64,000 nt of DNA from Paractinoplanes toevensis (lineage in GTDB: Bacteria > Actinomycetota > Actinomycetes > Mycobacteriales > Micromonosporaceae), in contig NZ_BOQN01000016.1 of assembly GCF_018332695.1 (NCBI RefSeq), positions 35,286 to 99,285 of the forward strand. Direction: 5' to 3'. The notes under the pieces were generated by a model. It made no database searches. It saw nothing but the letters and a program-made list of their open reading frames with translations, and was not told the DNA's origin. Position numbers and translations under genes: made by a program. This document shows, piece after piece, positions 27,032-35,353 of this stretch; positions within the stretch are counted from its first letter, which is position 1; each line of letters starts with the position of its first letter.

Positions 27032-27859
27032 ATGATCGAAGACGCGGACGGCATGGCTGAGGCGCTGAGCCAGACCGTTCTGACCGGCTTTGCTGTAGAC
27101 GACGGGCCTGGCGGGACGCTGGTGGTGCCGGACATCGACCCAGCCGGACTCCTCGAGGCGTGGCAGGCAGCGCGATCCGTGGTGCCGGTCACCGGCCGAT
27201 GGCCGGTCATGATCACAGCCGAGGACGAGATTCTCGACGGCGAAGACCCGTCAGACTTCGACGATCTGGACCGTGCCGCACGCAAGATCAACCCCTGGAT
27301 GCCGCCCTGGCGAGTGGTCAACGACGACGAGCCGCTCATCCCAGCAAGAGACTTGGACAGCCGTCTACACGGATTTCCCGCCGATCTGATCGAGGCGGCT
27401 ACCAGCGAACTGGCCATGCCGACCACCGAACCCGTGCTGGGCCGGTGGATCTACGACCGGCTACTGGCCGACCCGGCCCTCGCCGCCGCGTTCCAAACGC
27501 AGGTCGACGCCATGACCGGCACCCAGTACTGGTTCGTCCCCCCATCGGTGCAACTAGTCCTGCTGCCCACGCCACTACCGTGGCTTACGCCCTACTGGTT
27601 CGACTACTGGGGCACCCAGGACAGCACCTGGCTCTCAGCCGTCGAGCAGCACTGGCACCATCAATGGGGCGCCGAACTGGTCGCCTCATGGGGCACGATG
27701 CTGCAATTCCTCACCAGCCGCCAACCCGAGCCCGGCGAGCAGGCATGGGAACTCGCCGGCCAGCTGAAGAAGGTCGGCACCAGCCTGCAAATGGACCAGT
27801 GGCTGCTCGCACTGGCACTGCCCCATACCGATGCCTGGTTCCTGCACGACCGACCCTGA
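27032..27859 (+). CDS. DUF4253-domain protein
   Basis: A 275-residue cytoplasmic protein. The C-terminal third shows the DUF4253 pattern: TPYWFDYWGTQDS, then EQHWHHQWGAELVASWGTML and an acidic/Trp ending. The N-terminal half is less conserved and Asp/Pro-rich. ATG 27032 is used; the open frame extends back into the AraC gene, and an upstream GTG is possible. DUF4253 proteins are widespread in actinobacteria and some contact-dependent settings, but have no established activity. Confidence 0.8.
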   Translation: MIEDADGMAEALSQTVLTGFAVDDGPGGTLVVPDIDPAGLLEAWQAARSVVPVTGRWPVMITAEDEILDGEDPSDFDDLDRAARKINPWMPPWRVVNDDEPLIPARDLDSRLHGFPADLIEAATSELAMPTTEPVLGRWIYDRLLADPALAAAFQTQVDAMTGTQYWFVPPSVQLVLLPTPLPWLTPYWFDYWGTQDSTWLSAVEQHWHHQWGAELVASWGTMLQFLTSRQPEPGEQAWELAGQLKKVGTSLQMDQWLLALALPHTDAWFLHDRP

Positions 27860-27956
27860 CGAACCACGACAGGGTCTCTCGAGATCGGCGCTCGGGCGTC
27901 ACAGCCATAGACCTAAGCTTCGGGCGTGATCGAAGAAGAGCTGTTGTGAGTCGTCG

Positions 27957-28421
27957 ATGCCGACATCTCCCGTCGTGAGATTTCCGCCGCCCGCCGACCT
28001 CGCTGCAACCGTGGCGGCGTGCATAGACTTGATCAAGTCGCGCTTTCCTGATGACGAAGATCGTGGCGCCGCAGCGATGCTGCTCGCCGACGGGTCCATC
28101 CTCACCGGTACCTCGCCGGACGCCATGAATGCCTCCGTCGAGGTCTGCCACGAGATCGAGCCCTATTGCGGGGCTTTCCGCCTGAACCAGCGCGTCGTCG
28201 CGTCCGTCTGCCTGCATCGACAGCCGAGCGGTCGCACCGTCGTTCTGAGTCCTTGCGGCGTGTGCAGGGAACGCCTCGCGGTCTACGGCCCGGGCGTCCT
28301 GGTGGCCGTGGCAGATCGCCGCGACCCGACCGTCGTGGTGTGGAAGGCCCTCAAGGACGTCCTACCCGACTACTGGATGACGGCATTCCCCGACGAGATA
28401 GACGCTGGCTGGACCACCTGA
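27957..28421 (+). CDS. Cytidine-deaminase-like zinc enzyme
   Basis: A 154-residue protein of the cytidine/blasticidin deaminase fold. Zinc ligands are recognisable: Cys plus catalytic Glu in VEVCHEIEP (C-H-E where most relatives have HAE or CAE) and the pair in LSPCGVCRERL (P-C-x2-C). The hydrophobic core VVASVCLH and VLVAVADRR fits the sheet. It probably hydrolyses the exocyclic amine of a pyrimidine or related base. The His in place of Ala next to the catalytic Glu is unusual for housekeeping Cdd but seen in sequences I remember as a divergent actinobacterial subgroup. Confidence 0.75.
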   Translation: MPTSPVVRFPPPADLAATVAACIDLIKSRFPDDEDRGAAAMLLADGSILTGTSPDAMNASVEVCHEIEPYCGAFRLNQRVVASVCLHRQPSGRTVVLSPCGVCRERLAVYGPGVLVAVADRRDPTVVVWKALKDVLPDYWMTAFPDEIDAGWTT

Positions 28422-28440
28422 TCAGTGGCGCTCTCATCGG

Positions 28441-28745
28441 CTACTGCCCCGTGGGCAGGAACAGTCCGGGCAGCGCGTCATCGACCAGCGTGCGCCAGCG
28501 CGGCACCCACTCCAGCCTTTGGACGCGACAGAGGTTAGGAAGCAGCACGTTCACCGACTCCGCGACGTCCCCCTCGATCAACGAACCGGTCGCGAGCACG
28601 CATGGTTGGCTTCTTCCAGCAGGTCGGCCAGCACCATCAGAGCATGGTTGATCATCTTGGGAACGGCGTCGATGCCTGCCCCCTGCGCGGCCTGCAACGA
28701 TGACCAGTCGAAGCCTGAGTCGTACCACCGCCTGGTTGCTGTTTC
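28441..28745 (-). pseudogene. Frameshifted 3' remnant of an unrecognised gene
   Basis: Two minus-strand frames share one protein-like sequence: RRWYDSGFDWSSLQAAQGAG then DAVPKMINHALMVLADLLEE in one, and VLATGSLIEGDVAESVNVLL up to the stop at 28441 in the next. The change of frame lies at about 28596-28606. The 5' part is absent; it abuts the 3' end of the HEAT-like gene (stop at 28760). The family is unknown to me. Confidence 0.5.
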
Positions 28746-28759
28746 CGCGCCGGTGGTGT

Positions 28760-31700
28760 TCAGGTCATGTCGATGGCGTAGGCCTCTTCGCGCACGTCGA
28801 GGTCCGGGTGCCGGCGGAGCGCGATCAACTGGTCTCGCCATGGCGCCTTCCAGCCAAACCCGGCGCCGTGCCGTACCAGCGCGACCGCGAACAATCCGCC
28901 GGCCAGGTCCCCCCGGGCGGCCAGGCGCGTGAGGGCCCCGGCGAGGATCTCCGGGTCAGGCCACTCGTGCAGGCTTCGCAGGCGTGCACCGACGTACTCC
29001 GCGGCGCGGGTGGCGAGTACGGGCCGACCCGCACAGAGGTCGGCGACTTCGTCGAGGTTGGTCAGCCGGCCCACCTCGACCAGCAACCGGACCGCGGTCG
29101 CTGGGAAGCCGGGCCGACCGGCGAGCCACCGCGCCGACTCGGCCAGGCCGGCCCGGCCTGTATCGGCCGGACGCCGGCCGGACAGAGTCATCGCGCCGAG
29201 GGCAAGGAGTTCGATGCGGCGCCGGGCCGGGCGGTCCGCGGTCGGCTCGCCGGGACGGTCGTCATCCACGTCGCGTTCCACGAGCCGGGCCAGAGCTGCG
29301 CCGAGCGTCGTGTCGCCGCCGGCCTCCAGCAGGTTGGCGACCTCCATGCGGGACATTGTCTCGCCGAGGTCGGTGAGCCGGTCCACGACCAGGCCGGCGA
29401 GGCCGGCCAGCCACGGTGACCAGCCGCGGAGCTGGGCGAACGCGGCGCGGCGGACCTCTCGGTCAGTAGCGTGGCAGGCATCCACGATGAGGGCGCCGTA
29501 TCCGCTACGGTGCCGTTCCGGGATCGTGTACGGGTGCGCGCTGAGCACCGCGCGGCGTTCTTCCCGGCTGCCGGCGATCGCGGTCCGCAGGATGGTCCAG
29601 CTCGTGTCGGCCTGCAGCCGTTGCCGGGCGGCGGAGACGATCGCCGCGCGTAGGTCGCGGTGCGCGTCCGGGTTCGTGTACGCCTCGAGCAGCAAACCCA
29701 TTACCGATGGTGGCCCGTAGCGGCCGAGCAGCCGGGCTGCTTCCTTCCGGCTGGTGATTTTCGCCGGCCCGGTCAGTACGGCGCCGAGCACCTCGGTCAG
29801 CCGGGACGGTGGGACATAGCGGGCCGCCCGGCCGGCTGAGTACAGCGCGACCCGCGCCCGGTCTCCGCCGGCGTAGCGCAGCAGCACCGGCAGTGCCTCA
29901 TCCGGCCGGTCCGTCCAGGCCAGCGCGCCGAGCGCCGCCTCGGCGATCGGCACCTCGGTGGCGTCGAGGTGCCGCAGCACCAGCGCGTGGCCGGCCGCGC
30001 CGGGCACGGCGGCAGCGGCCCGGATCGCCGCTGCGCGCCGCCAGACCTCCTGGTGGGGGTCGGTGATGATGAGATCCTGCAGCTCCACGAACCGGGCCTG
30101 CTGGCGCGGCAGCCAGCGCTCGGCCCGAACCGCCCGGGCCGGCACCCAGCGCGTCCCCGGTTCCACGAACCGGCCGCGCGGGGTCTGCTCCAGTACCCGG
30201 TCGAGCAGGTCGGTGCGGGATGCGCAAAGGATCGTCCATACCGGCGGGACGGTCACCGCCGTCGCGTCGGCCCCGAGGACCTCCGCGACCCGGGCTGACC
30301 GGGTCCGCGGGTCGTCGAGCCACAGTGTGATGGCGGTGCGGGCCACCCAGGACAGTGTCTTCGGGCCGATCGCCCGGTGCAGCAGGCTCTGCAGCGCGGG
30401 GAGCTGCCAGGCCCGTTTGCCCAGCGCGTGGGTGAGCGCGAACAGCGGGCCGTACCGGCCGCGATCGATGCCGGCCTCGACCCAGCCGCGCAGCCGGTCG
30501 AAGACCATCGCCTCCTGCCCGCGGCGCAGCACCGCGTCGAAACGGCGCAGCACCGGCTCGTTCGCTCCGGTGCTCACCAGGTCGATGGTCAGCAGCGCCC
30601 AGTCCCGTAGCGGGGGCACGTCGACGTGGTGCTGCAGCACGTCGGCGGCGAGGCTGCTCAGCGCGGTCGTGGTGGCGGCGGATGCGTCCCGGGCGTCCAC
30701 CGCGTCGGTGGTCAGCTGGGTGAGCCCGGCGGCGGTATCCGCGGAGAGCAGCGGTGTCACCTTGGCCAGCGCGGTGAGCGCTGCCGCGCGTACCGGATCC
30801 TGCTCGTTACGCAGCCGGCCCAACCGGGCGATCACCTGCGCAACCACTCGGGGGTCGCGCGCCCGGCGGGCGGCCTGCACCAGCAGCACGTAGCCGGCCG
30901 CCCGCTCCTCGGCGTCCCCTGAGGCCAGCGCGACCTCCAGCGCCGCAGACGCGTCCGGCCAGGCCAGGTACGCGCTCCAGGCGAGCACCTGGGCCTCCCG
31001 CTCGCGGACTTTCGCCAGCTCCAGCACCCGGGTCGCCTCGCGGATCCGGACAGTGGCCGGCAGGACCTCCATGATCTCGGTGGCCGGAATCAGCGACGTC
31101 GTGTCGGCCTCGGCGACGGCCTGGTCGTACAGCCGGCCGCGGCGGGCCGGGGCGACCGCGTCGAGCAGCGCCGCCAACGCCCGGCTGTGCTCCCGGATCC
31201 GCACAGCGAGCAGCACCAGTTCGTCGTCGGGCAGCGCCGGGAAGCGACGCAGCAAGGCCGGCGGCAGCATGGTCCGCCGCAACCACGCGGCGCGGCCGGG
31301 CGCGGTGAGCAGGCGGATGACGCGACTCGCGTCATGTGCTGCGAGAATTCCGTACGCGCTGAGCGAACCGGGCAACGACTCCGCCGGCGCGTACCGTTCG
31401 AGCAGGTCCAGCGCCTGCGCCGGATCGCAGCGCAGCACCGCGCCACCGACCTCGCCCCAAATCCGGCCACGCGCCTGGGCCGAAGCCGCCGCCAGTCGCT
31501 CCCGGACCCGATCGAGCAGCGGGCCGGAATGCCACCGGACGAGCCGCTCCGCATCTAGCGCGTGCTCGAGGTCGGGCAGCAATGCCCGTACCGTATCGGC
31601 GCCGCAGGCCGGCAGCAGCGCGGCCGCCTCCTCATCGCCGAACGCGGCCCGGACCTCGATGATCAGGACGTCCGCGACGGCCGGCGAATGCCGGCGGCGC

Positions 31701-32035
31701 AGCACCCGATAGACCTGCCGCCGCTCCGCCACCGGACGATCGACAAGATCGCCGACAGGGATACCGGCCCGCACCGCCGCGCCCAGCGCGGCCCCTCTGA
31801 TCGACGGCTGCGCATCGCGCATCGCGGCGGCGATACCGTCGCGGTCCTGGGTCACCATCGCCGCGACCAGCGCAAGACGCCGCTCGTAAGGCCCCTGATC
31901 TCGAAGATCAGCACAAACCCGAGCACGATCGGCATCCGTACGCGCCCACGCCGCGAGGCCACTCATTCGCTCGCCGTACGGCAGCGGATCAAGCGATGTC
32001 AGCAGGGCACGGGTCGCGGCGAGCACGGCGTTCAT
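28760..32035 (-). CDS. Large HEAT-repeat-like solenoid protein
   Basis: A 1091-residue protein made almost wholly of paired amphipathic helices with HEAT-like spacing, e.g. ALVAAMVTQDRDGIAAAMRD, AALTALAKVTPLLSADTAAG and ALVLRHLDATEVPIAEAALG. It has no signal peptide, membrane helix or enzymatic motif. ATG 32035 opens MNAVLAATRALL; the long upstream extension is arginine-rich noise. Such solenoids usually act as scaffolds for protein or nucleic-acid binding. It is single and divergent from the phosphatase gene. HEAT assignment rests on helix periodicity and should be tested by profile search. Confidence 0.75.
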   Translation of the reverse strand: MNAVLAATRALLTSLDPLPYGERMSGLAAWARTDADRARVCADLRDQGPYERRLALVAAMVTQDRDGIAAAMRDAQPSIRGAALGAAVRAGIPVGDLVDRPVAERRQVYRVLRRRHSPAVADVLIIEVRAAFGDEEAAALLPACGADTVRALLPDLEHALDAERLVRWHSGPLLDRVRERLAAASAQARGRIWGEVGGAVLRCDPAQALDLLERYAPAESLPGSLSAYGILAAHDASRVIRLLTAPGRAAWLRRTMLPPALLRRFPALPDDELVLLAVRIREHSRALAALLDAVAPARRGRLYDQAVAEADTTSLIPATEIMEVLPATVRIREATRVLELAKVREREAQVLAWSAYLAWPDASAALEVALASGDAEERAAGYVLLVQAARRARDPRVVAQVIARLGRLRNEQDPVRAAALTALAKVTPLLSADTAAGLTQLTTDAVDARDASAATTTALSSLAADVLQHHVDVPPLRDWALLTIDLVSTGANEPVLRRFDAVLRRGQEAMVFDRLRGWVEAGIDRGRYGPLFALTHALGKRAWQLPALQSLLHRAIGPKTLSWVARTAITLWLDDPRTRSARVAEVLGADATAVTVPPVWTILCASRTDLLDRVLEQTPRGRFVEPGTRWVPARAVRAERWLPRQQARFVELQDLIITDPHQEVWRRAAAIRAAAAVPGAAGHALVLRHLDATEVPIAEAALGALAWTDRPDEALPVLLRYAGGDRARVALYSAGRAARYVPPSRLTEVLGAVLTGPAKITSRKEAARLLGRYGPPSVMGLLLEAYTNPDAHRDLRAAIVSAARQRLQADTSWTILRTAIAGSREERRAVLSAHPYTIPERHRSGYGALIVDACHATDREVRRAAFAQLRGWSPWLAGLAGLVVDRLTDLGETMSRMEVANLLEAGGDTTLGAALARLVERDVDDDRPGEPTADRPARRRIELLALGAMTLSGRRPADTGRAGLAESARWLAGRPGFPATAVRLLVEVGRLTNLDEVADLCAGRPVLATRAAEYVGARLRSLHEWPDPEILAGALTRLAARGDLAGGLFAVALVRHGAGFGWKAPWRDQLIALRRHPDLDVREEAYAIDMT

Positions 32036-32349
32036 TGTGCCCGCACGCACCCCCGAACGAGATCGAATTTCGTTTCGCTCGACAGCCTCAGGCGCACGTT
32101 CACGAGATACCTCGGCGAAGACGAAACGGCTCGGCCATCTCCCGCTGCGTTGTGTATTCGGCCTGGACTGGAGAACGCAGAACGTGCGTGACCGGACCAG
32201 CAACGGCACGGCCCGAGCATCTGCGAGCCACACCTCGGTGGTGACGCACGTGCGCACCTGTAGCCCTTTTCGGCCGCACGCCTTGCGAGCCGAACGGGCT
32301 CCGGCCTGCGCCGCGGAATGCGGATAATCTTTTGCGCACGCCGCCGCAC
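32036..32349. other. Divergent promoter region between the HEAT-like and phosphatase genes
   Basis: No gene is seen. A long-looped hairpin lies at about 32260-32298: AGCCC plus TTCGGC pair with GCCGAA plus GGGCT. Promoter boxes could not be assigned with confidence. Confidence 0.4.
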
Positions 32350-33372
32350 ATGCCTAGCGTCGGCCAGGTGCGACGCACCGTCATCATCGGCGACATTCAT
32401 GGCTGCTTCGACGAACTCGCCCAACTCCTCGACCGGGTCGACCTGCGGCCGGACGATCTGCTGGTCGGCGCGGGGGATCTCGTCGACCGTGGTCCCGCGC
32501 CCGGTGAGGTGATCCGGTTGTTCCGGGAGCGTCCGAACTCAATCGCGGTGATGGGTAATCACGAGCGTAAACACGTGCGCGGGATCTTTTCGTACGCCCA
32601 GGAGATCACCCGCCTGCAGCTCGGCGACACCTACGCCGAGGCGGTCGACTGGATGCGGACACTCCCCTACTACGTCGAGACCGCCGACGTCCGGGTGGTG
32701 CACGCCGCGATGCTGTCCGGGATCCCCCTGGCCGAGCAGAAGCAGGAGATCCTCTGCGGTACGACCAGCGGCGAGAAGGAACTCGCAGCGATGTTCCCGG
32801 ACGGCTGGTGGGCCGACCACTACACCGACACCAAGCCGGTCGTCTTCGGCCACCACGTGACCGGCCCGGACCCACTGATCCGCGACCGGCGGATCTTCGG
32901 CCTGGACACCGGTGCCTGCCACGGCGGGAACTTGACCGCGCTGTGCCTGCCCGGCTTCACCATCCACCAGGTTCCGGCCCGCGCCGACCATTGGTCGATC
33001 GTCAAACGCGAATGGCAGCTACCGGTCCTGAAGACCCGGCCGTGGCTCAACTACACCTGGGCCGAACTGGCGCAGGCAACCAGCCAGTACGCCCGCAACG
33101 CTGACGCCGCCGTCCGGGCGTGGCTGAACAGGCTGGACGAGTGGGCCGCGGACCTGCGCAATCTCCTTCCCGCACTGGTCGCCGAGGCGAACCGTGTCGC
33201 CGGCCGACTCACCACTGACCAGATGCAACAGCATCCCGCCGCCCCCGTGCTCTTCCAAGCCCGCAGCGGCCGGCTCGACCAGGCCGGCCTCGCCCGCAAG
33301 TGCCCCACACCGCGCCGAACCATCGACCTGGCCAACGCGTTCGGGCACGTCGCCCCGGAACTGCCCGACTGA
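32350..33372 (+). CDS. Calcineurin-like (PPP-type) metallophosphoesterase
   Basis: A 340-residue phosphatase with the whole dinuclear-metal motif set: GDIHG, GAGDLVDRG, MGNHE, a His in VVHAAM, and FGHH followed by DTG. This is the bacterial PPP order used by diadenosine tetraphosphatases and protein Ser/Thr phosphatases. The C-terminal 100 residues (after LCLPGF) are an extra helical extension not needed for catalysis. ATG 32350 is preferred; TTG 32332 and GTG 32368 are alternatives and no strong ribosome-binding site decides. A strong hairpin at 33500-33528 ends the unit. Confidence 0.85.
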   Translation: MPSVGQVRRTVIIGDIHGCFDELAQLLDRVDLRPDDLLVGAGDLVDRGPAPGEVIRLFRERPNSIAVMGNHERKHVRGIFSYAQEITRLQLGDTYAEAVDWMRTLPYYVETADVRVVHAAMLSGIPLAEQKQEILCGTTSGEKELAAMFPDGWWADHYTDTKPVVFGHHVTGPDPLIRDRRIFGLDTGACHGGNLTALCLPGFTIHQVPARADHWSIVKREWQLPVLKTRPWLNYTWAELAQATSQYARNADAAVRAWLNRLDEWAADLRNLLPALVAEANRVAGRLTTDQMQQHPAAPVLFQARSGRLDQAGLARKCPTPRRTIDLANAFGHVAPELPD

Positions 33373-33499
33373 CTGACTCGCCGAGACCTGTTGCGGATGG
33401 GTGCGCCGGAGTTCCTCAGGTGGTTCGGACGGGCCCCGGACAGATGCTCTGCGCCCCGAGGCGGGCTAAGGATGACCAAGGCCTGGGCTCGGGGGAAGC

Positions 33500-33528
33500 G
33501 GCGGGCCCGGCATGATGCCAGGCCCGCC
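33500..33528 (+). terminator. Hairpin downstream of the phosphatase gene
   Basis: GGCGGGCC and GGCCCGCC arms, extended by GGCA/TGCC across single mismatched bases, enclose a TGA loop. It lies about 130 bp after the phosphatase stop codon; no T-tract follows. Confidence 0.6.
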
Positions 33529-33613
33529 GTGTCCGTTACGCCGCGGGGCGGTAACCGGCCGGGCGGCTGGTGACGGTGCCACGGCCGTGGGTGCGGCTGC
33601 ATAGCTGTGTCAC

Positions 33614-34008
33614 GTAGCCGAACAGTTCGGCCACCGCATCACCGCCGTGATCGCCCGGCTGGTGGAGCCGGTCACCTGCGCGCGGCGAGCGGACAGGTCA
33701 CCGACGAGATCGCTGGCGAGGGCGGCGGCGGTGTCGCCCTCGCGCTCGCCGCCACCCGGCGGGTCATCGCCGCCCGCCACGCGTGGCTGTCTCCCCTGCC
33801 ACCGGAAGGAGCGAGCGTCATCGTGCACGGCGATCCCGGCCGGGCCGCCGACCTCGCCCGCACCCAGCACATCGACGCCCCGGCCCTGCACCGGGCCGGA
33901 CTCGTCGACACGATCGTGCCCGACGGCGAGCCCGGATTCGTGCACCGGGCACTCGCCGCTCTGGCCTCGGCGCTGGCCGGCACCGTCCCCCAACCGACAA
34001 GGATCTGA
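33614..34008 (+). pseudogene. Carboxyltransferase (AccD/PCC-beta-like) C-terminal fragment
   Basis: From about 33694 the frame reads GEGGGGVALALAATRRVIAA and then WLSPLPPEGASVIVHGDPGR. This is the acyl-CoA-binding core of biotin-dependent carboxyltransferases, with the glycine-rich oxyanion loop and PPEGAS motif. Upstream, EQFGHRITAVIARLVEPV appears in another frame, implying a frameshift near 33680. The first half of the domain is missing. The frame ends at TGA 34006-34008, two bases before the DUF3500 start, so it is transcriptionally linked to that gene. Confidence 0.6.
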
Positions 34009-34010
34009 GC

Positions 34011-35258
34011 ATGGCGGCCGCATTCCGCGAATTCCTTTTCCCGGAGAACCATCCGCGCCTGGCCGGCGTGCGGGGTCTCGACCCGTACGCCTATCGGGAC
34101 AAGCCCGCCGAACCCGGAACCTTCACCGGGAATCTCGTCGAGGGCCGGCGGCCGCTCTATCTCAACCCGTTCACCGGCATCACCGATAACGGCGAGCTCC
34201 GGCCCGGCCTGCACCGGCTCACACCCGCCGCCGCCGGGGAACGTGCGCCGGTGGCCGCGATGGTCGCGGCCGCACGAGACCTGCTCGGCAGCCTGGACCC
34301 GCAGGCCCGCGCACGGATCGCCTACCCGGTCGACGCACCACAGTGGCAGACCTGGGCCAACCCCGAGTTCATGCAGTTCGACACCGGACTGCGCTTGGAA
34401 TTCCAGCCCATGGACGTACGGGACAAGGCGCTCGCCCTGATACGCGCCTCACTCTCGCCCGAGGGTTACCGGCTCACCCGCGCCATGATGCTGATCAACG
34501 GATTCCTCGGGGAGGTGGTCGGGCTTCCCACCATTCTCAACGAATACAGCTACCACATCGCCGTCTACGGCGAGCCCGACGAACACGCGCCATGGGGATG
34601 GCAGCTGTTCGGACACCACTGCGCTCTCAACTGTCTGATCGTCGAAGGGCGAATGGTCCTCTCACCGGTCTTCCTGGGCGCCGAACCCGACGAGATCGAC
34701 GAAGGCCCGCACGCCGGCCTGGCGCGTCCCTTCGCCGACCGCATCGGGTTCGGCATCCAGCTGATGGCCTCCCTGCCGGACGAGCTGCGGCGCCAGGCCA
34801 TCGTGTACGAGCGGATGGTGGACCCGGCCATGCCGCCCGGCCGCGTCCACGCCGGCGACGAACGGCACCTCGGCGGCGCGTTCCAGGACAACCGGACGAT
34901 CCGCTGCGAAGGCGTACGCGTCGCCGAGATGCCTGCCGACGCGCAACGGCTCGCCCTGGCCATCGCCGAGGACTTCGCCAAGCTCCTGCCGGTTGGTCCC
35001 CGCGCGGCGCGCATGCGCGAGATCCGGCAGCACCTGGACGAGACATGGTTCAGCTGGATCGGCGGCTGGTCCGACGGGCAGGTCTTCTACTACCGCATGC
35101 AGTCGCCGGTCCTGATCGCCGAACTCGACCACCACTGCGGCGTCTTCCTGAACTACGACAGCCCGAAGCCGTTCCACATACACACCGTGCTGCACACCCC
35201 GCACGGCAACGACTACGGCCGCGCCTGGATCCGGCAGTGGCGCGATGCCCGCCACTGA
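34011..35258 (+). CDS. DUF3500-domain protein
   Basis: A 415-residue protein with the DUF3500 pattern: LTRAMMLINGFLGEVVG, YHIAVYGEP...PWGWQLFGHHCALN, then VFLGAEPD and a C-terminal HHCGVFLNYDSPKPFHIHTV. The repeated His and Trp residues suggest a metal or ligand site; activity is not established for the family. ATG 34011 follows AAGGATC. The first half shows no signal peptide, although many DUF3500 relatives are secreted. The preceding carboxyltransferase remnant is 2 bp away. Confidence 0.85.
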   Translation: MAAAFREFLFPENHPRLAGVRGLDPYAYRDKPAEPGTFTGNLVEGRRPLYLNPFTGITDNGELRPGLHRLTPAAAGERAPVAAMVAAARDLLGSLDPQARARIAYPVDAPQWQTWANPEFMQFDTGLRLEFQPMDVRDKALALIRASLSPEGYRLTRAMMLINGFLGEVVGLPTILNEYSYHIAVYGEPDEHAPWGWQLFGHHCALNCLIVEGRMVLSPVFLGAEPDEIDEGPHAGLARPFADRIGFGIQLMASLPDELRRQAIVYERMVDPAMPPGRVHAGDERHLGGAFQDNRTIRCEGVRVAEMPADAQRLALAIAEDFAKLLPVGPRAARMREIRQHLDETWFSWIGGWSDGQVFYYRMQSPVLIAELDHHCGVFLNYDSPKPFHIHTVLHTPHGNDYGRAWIRQWRDARH

Positions 35259-35271
35259 GCTGGTGAAACGA

Positions 35272-35316
35272 TGGTGGGCGAGGCTGGGATCGAACCAGTG
35301 ACCTCTCCGGTGTCAG
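35272..35316 (-). pseudogene. 3' half of tRNA-Val(GAC)
   Basis: Read on the minus strand, the segment gives an anticodon loop CTGACAC (anticodon GAC), the 3' anticodon strand CGGAG, a variable loop, a T-arm CTGG-TTCGATC-CCAG and an acceptor strand ending CGCCCACCA. This matches the 3' half of actinobacterial tRNA-Val. No D-arm or 5' acceptor strand exists upstream; in their place is an inverted copy of the anticodon/variable segment. It is not a functional tRNA. Confidence 0.75.
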
Positions 35317-35330
35317 CGGAGAGGTCACTG
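35296..35330. repeat. Perfect 14-bp inverted repeat with 7-nt loop
   Basis: CAGTGACCTCTCCG (35296-35309) and its exact complement at 35317-35330 flank GTGTCAG, which corresponds to the tRNA-Val anticodon loop. The stem extends the tRNA anticodon stem into a long hairpin. It lies between the convergent DUF3500 and glucanase genes and could act as a bidirectional terminator. Confidence 0.85.
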
Positions 35331-35353
35331 ATGTTGTCCGCCGACTGCCTAGG

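Noticed and set aside
33545..33640. A minus-strand tail (ending RPAGYRPAA and stop) that looks like a protein C-terminus
   Set aside because: It overlaps the carboxyltransferase fragment on the other strand and cannot be extended into a recognisable domain.
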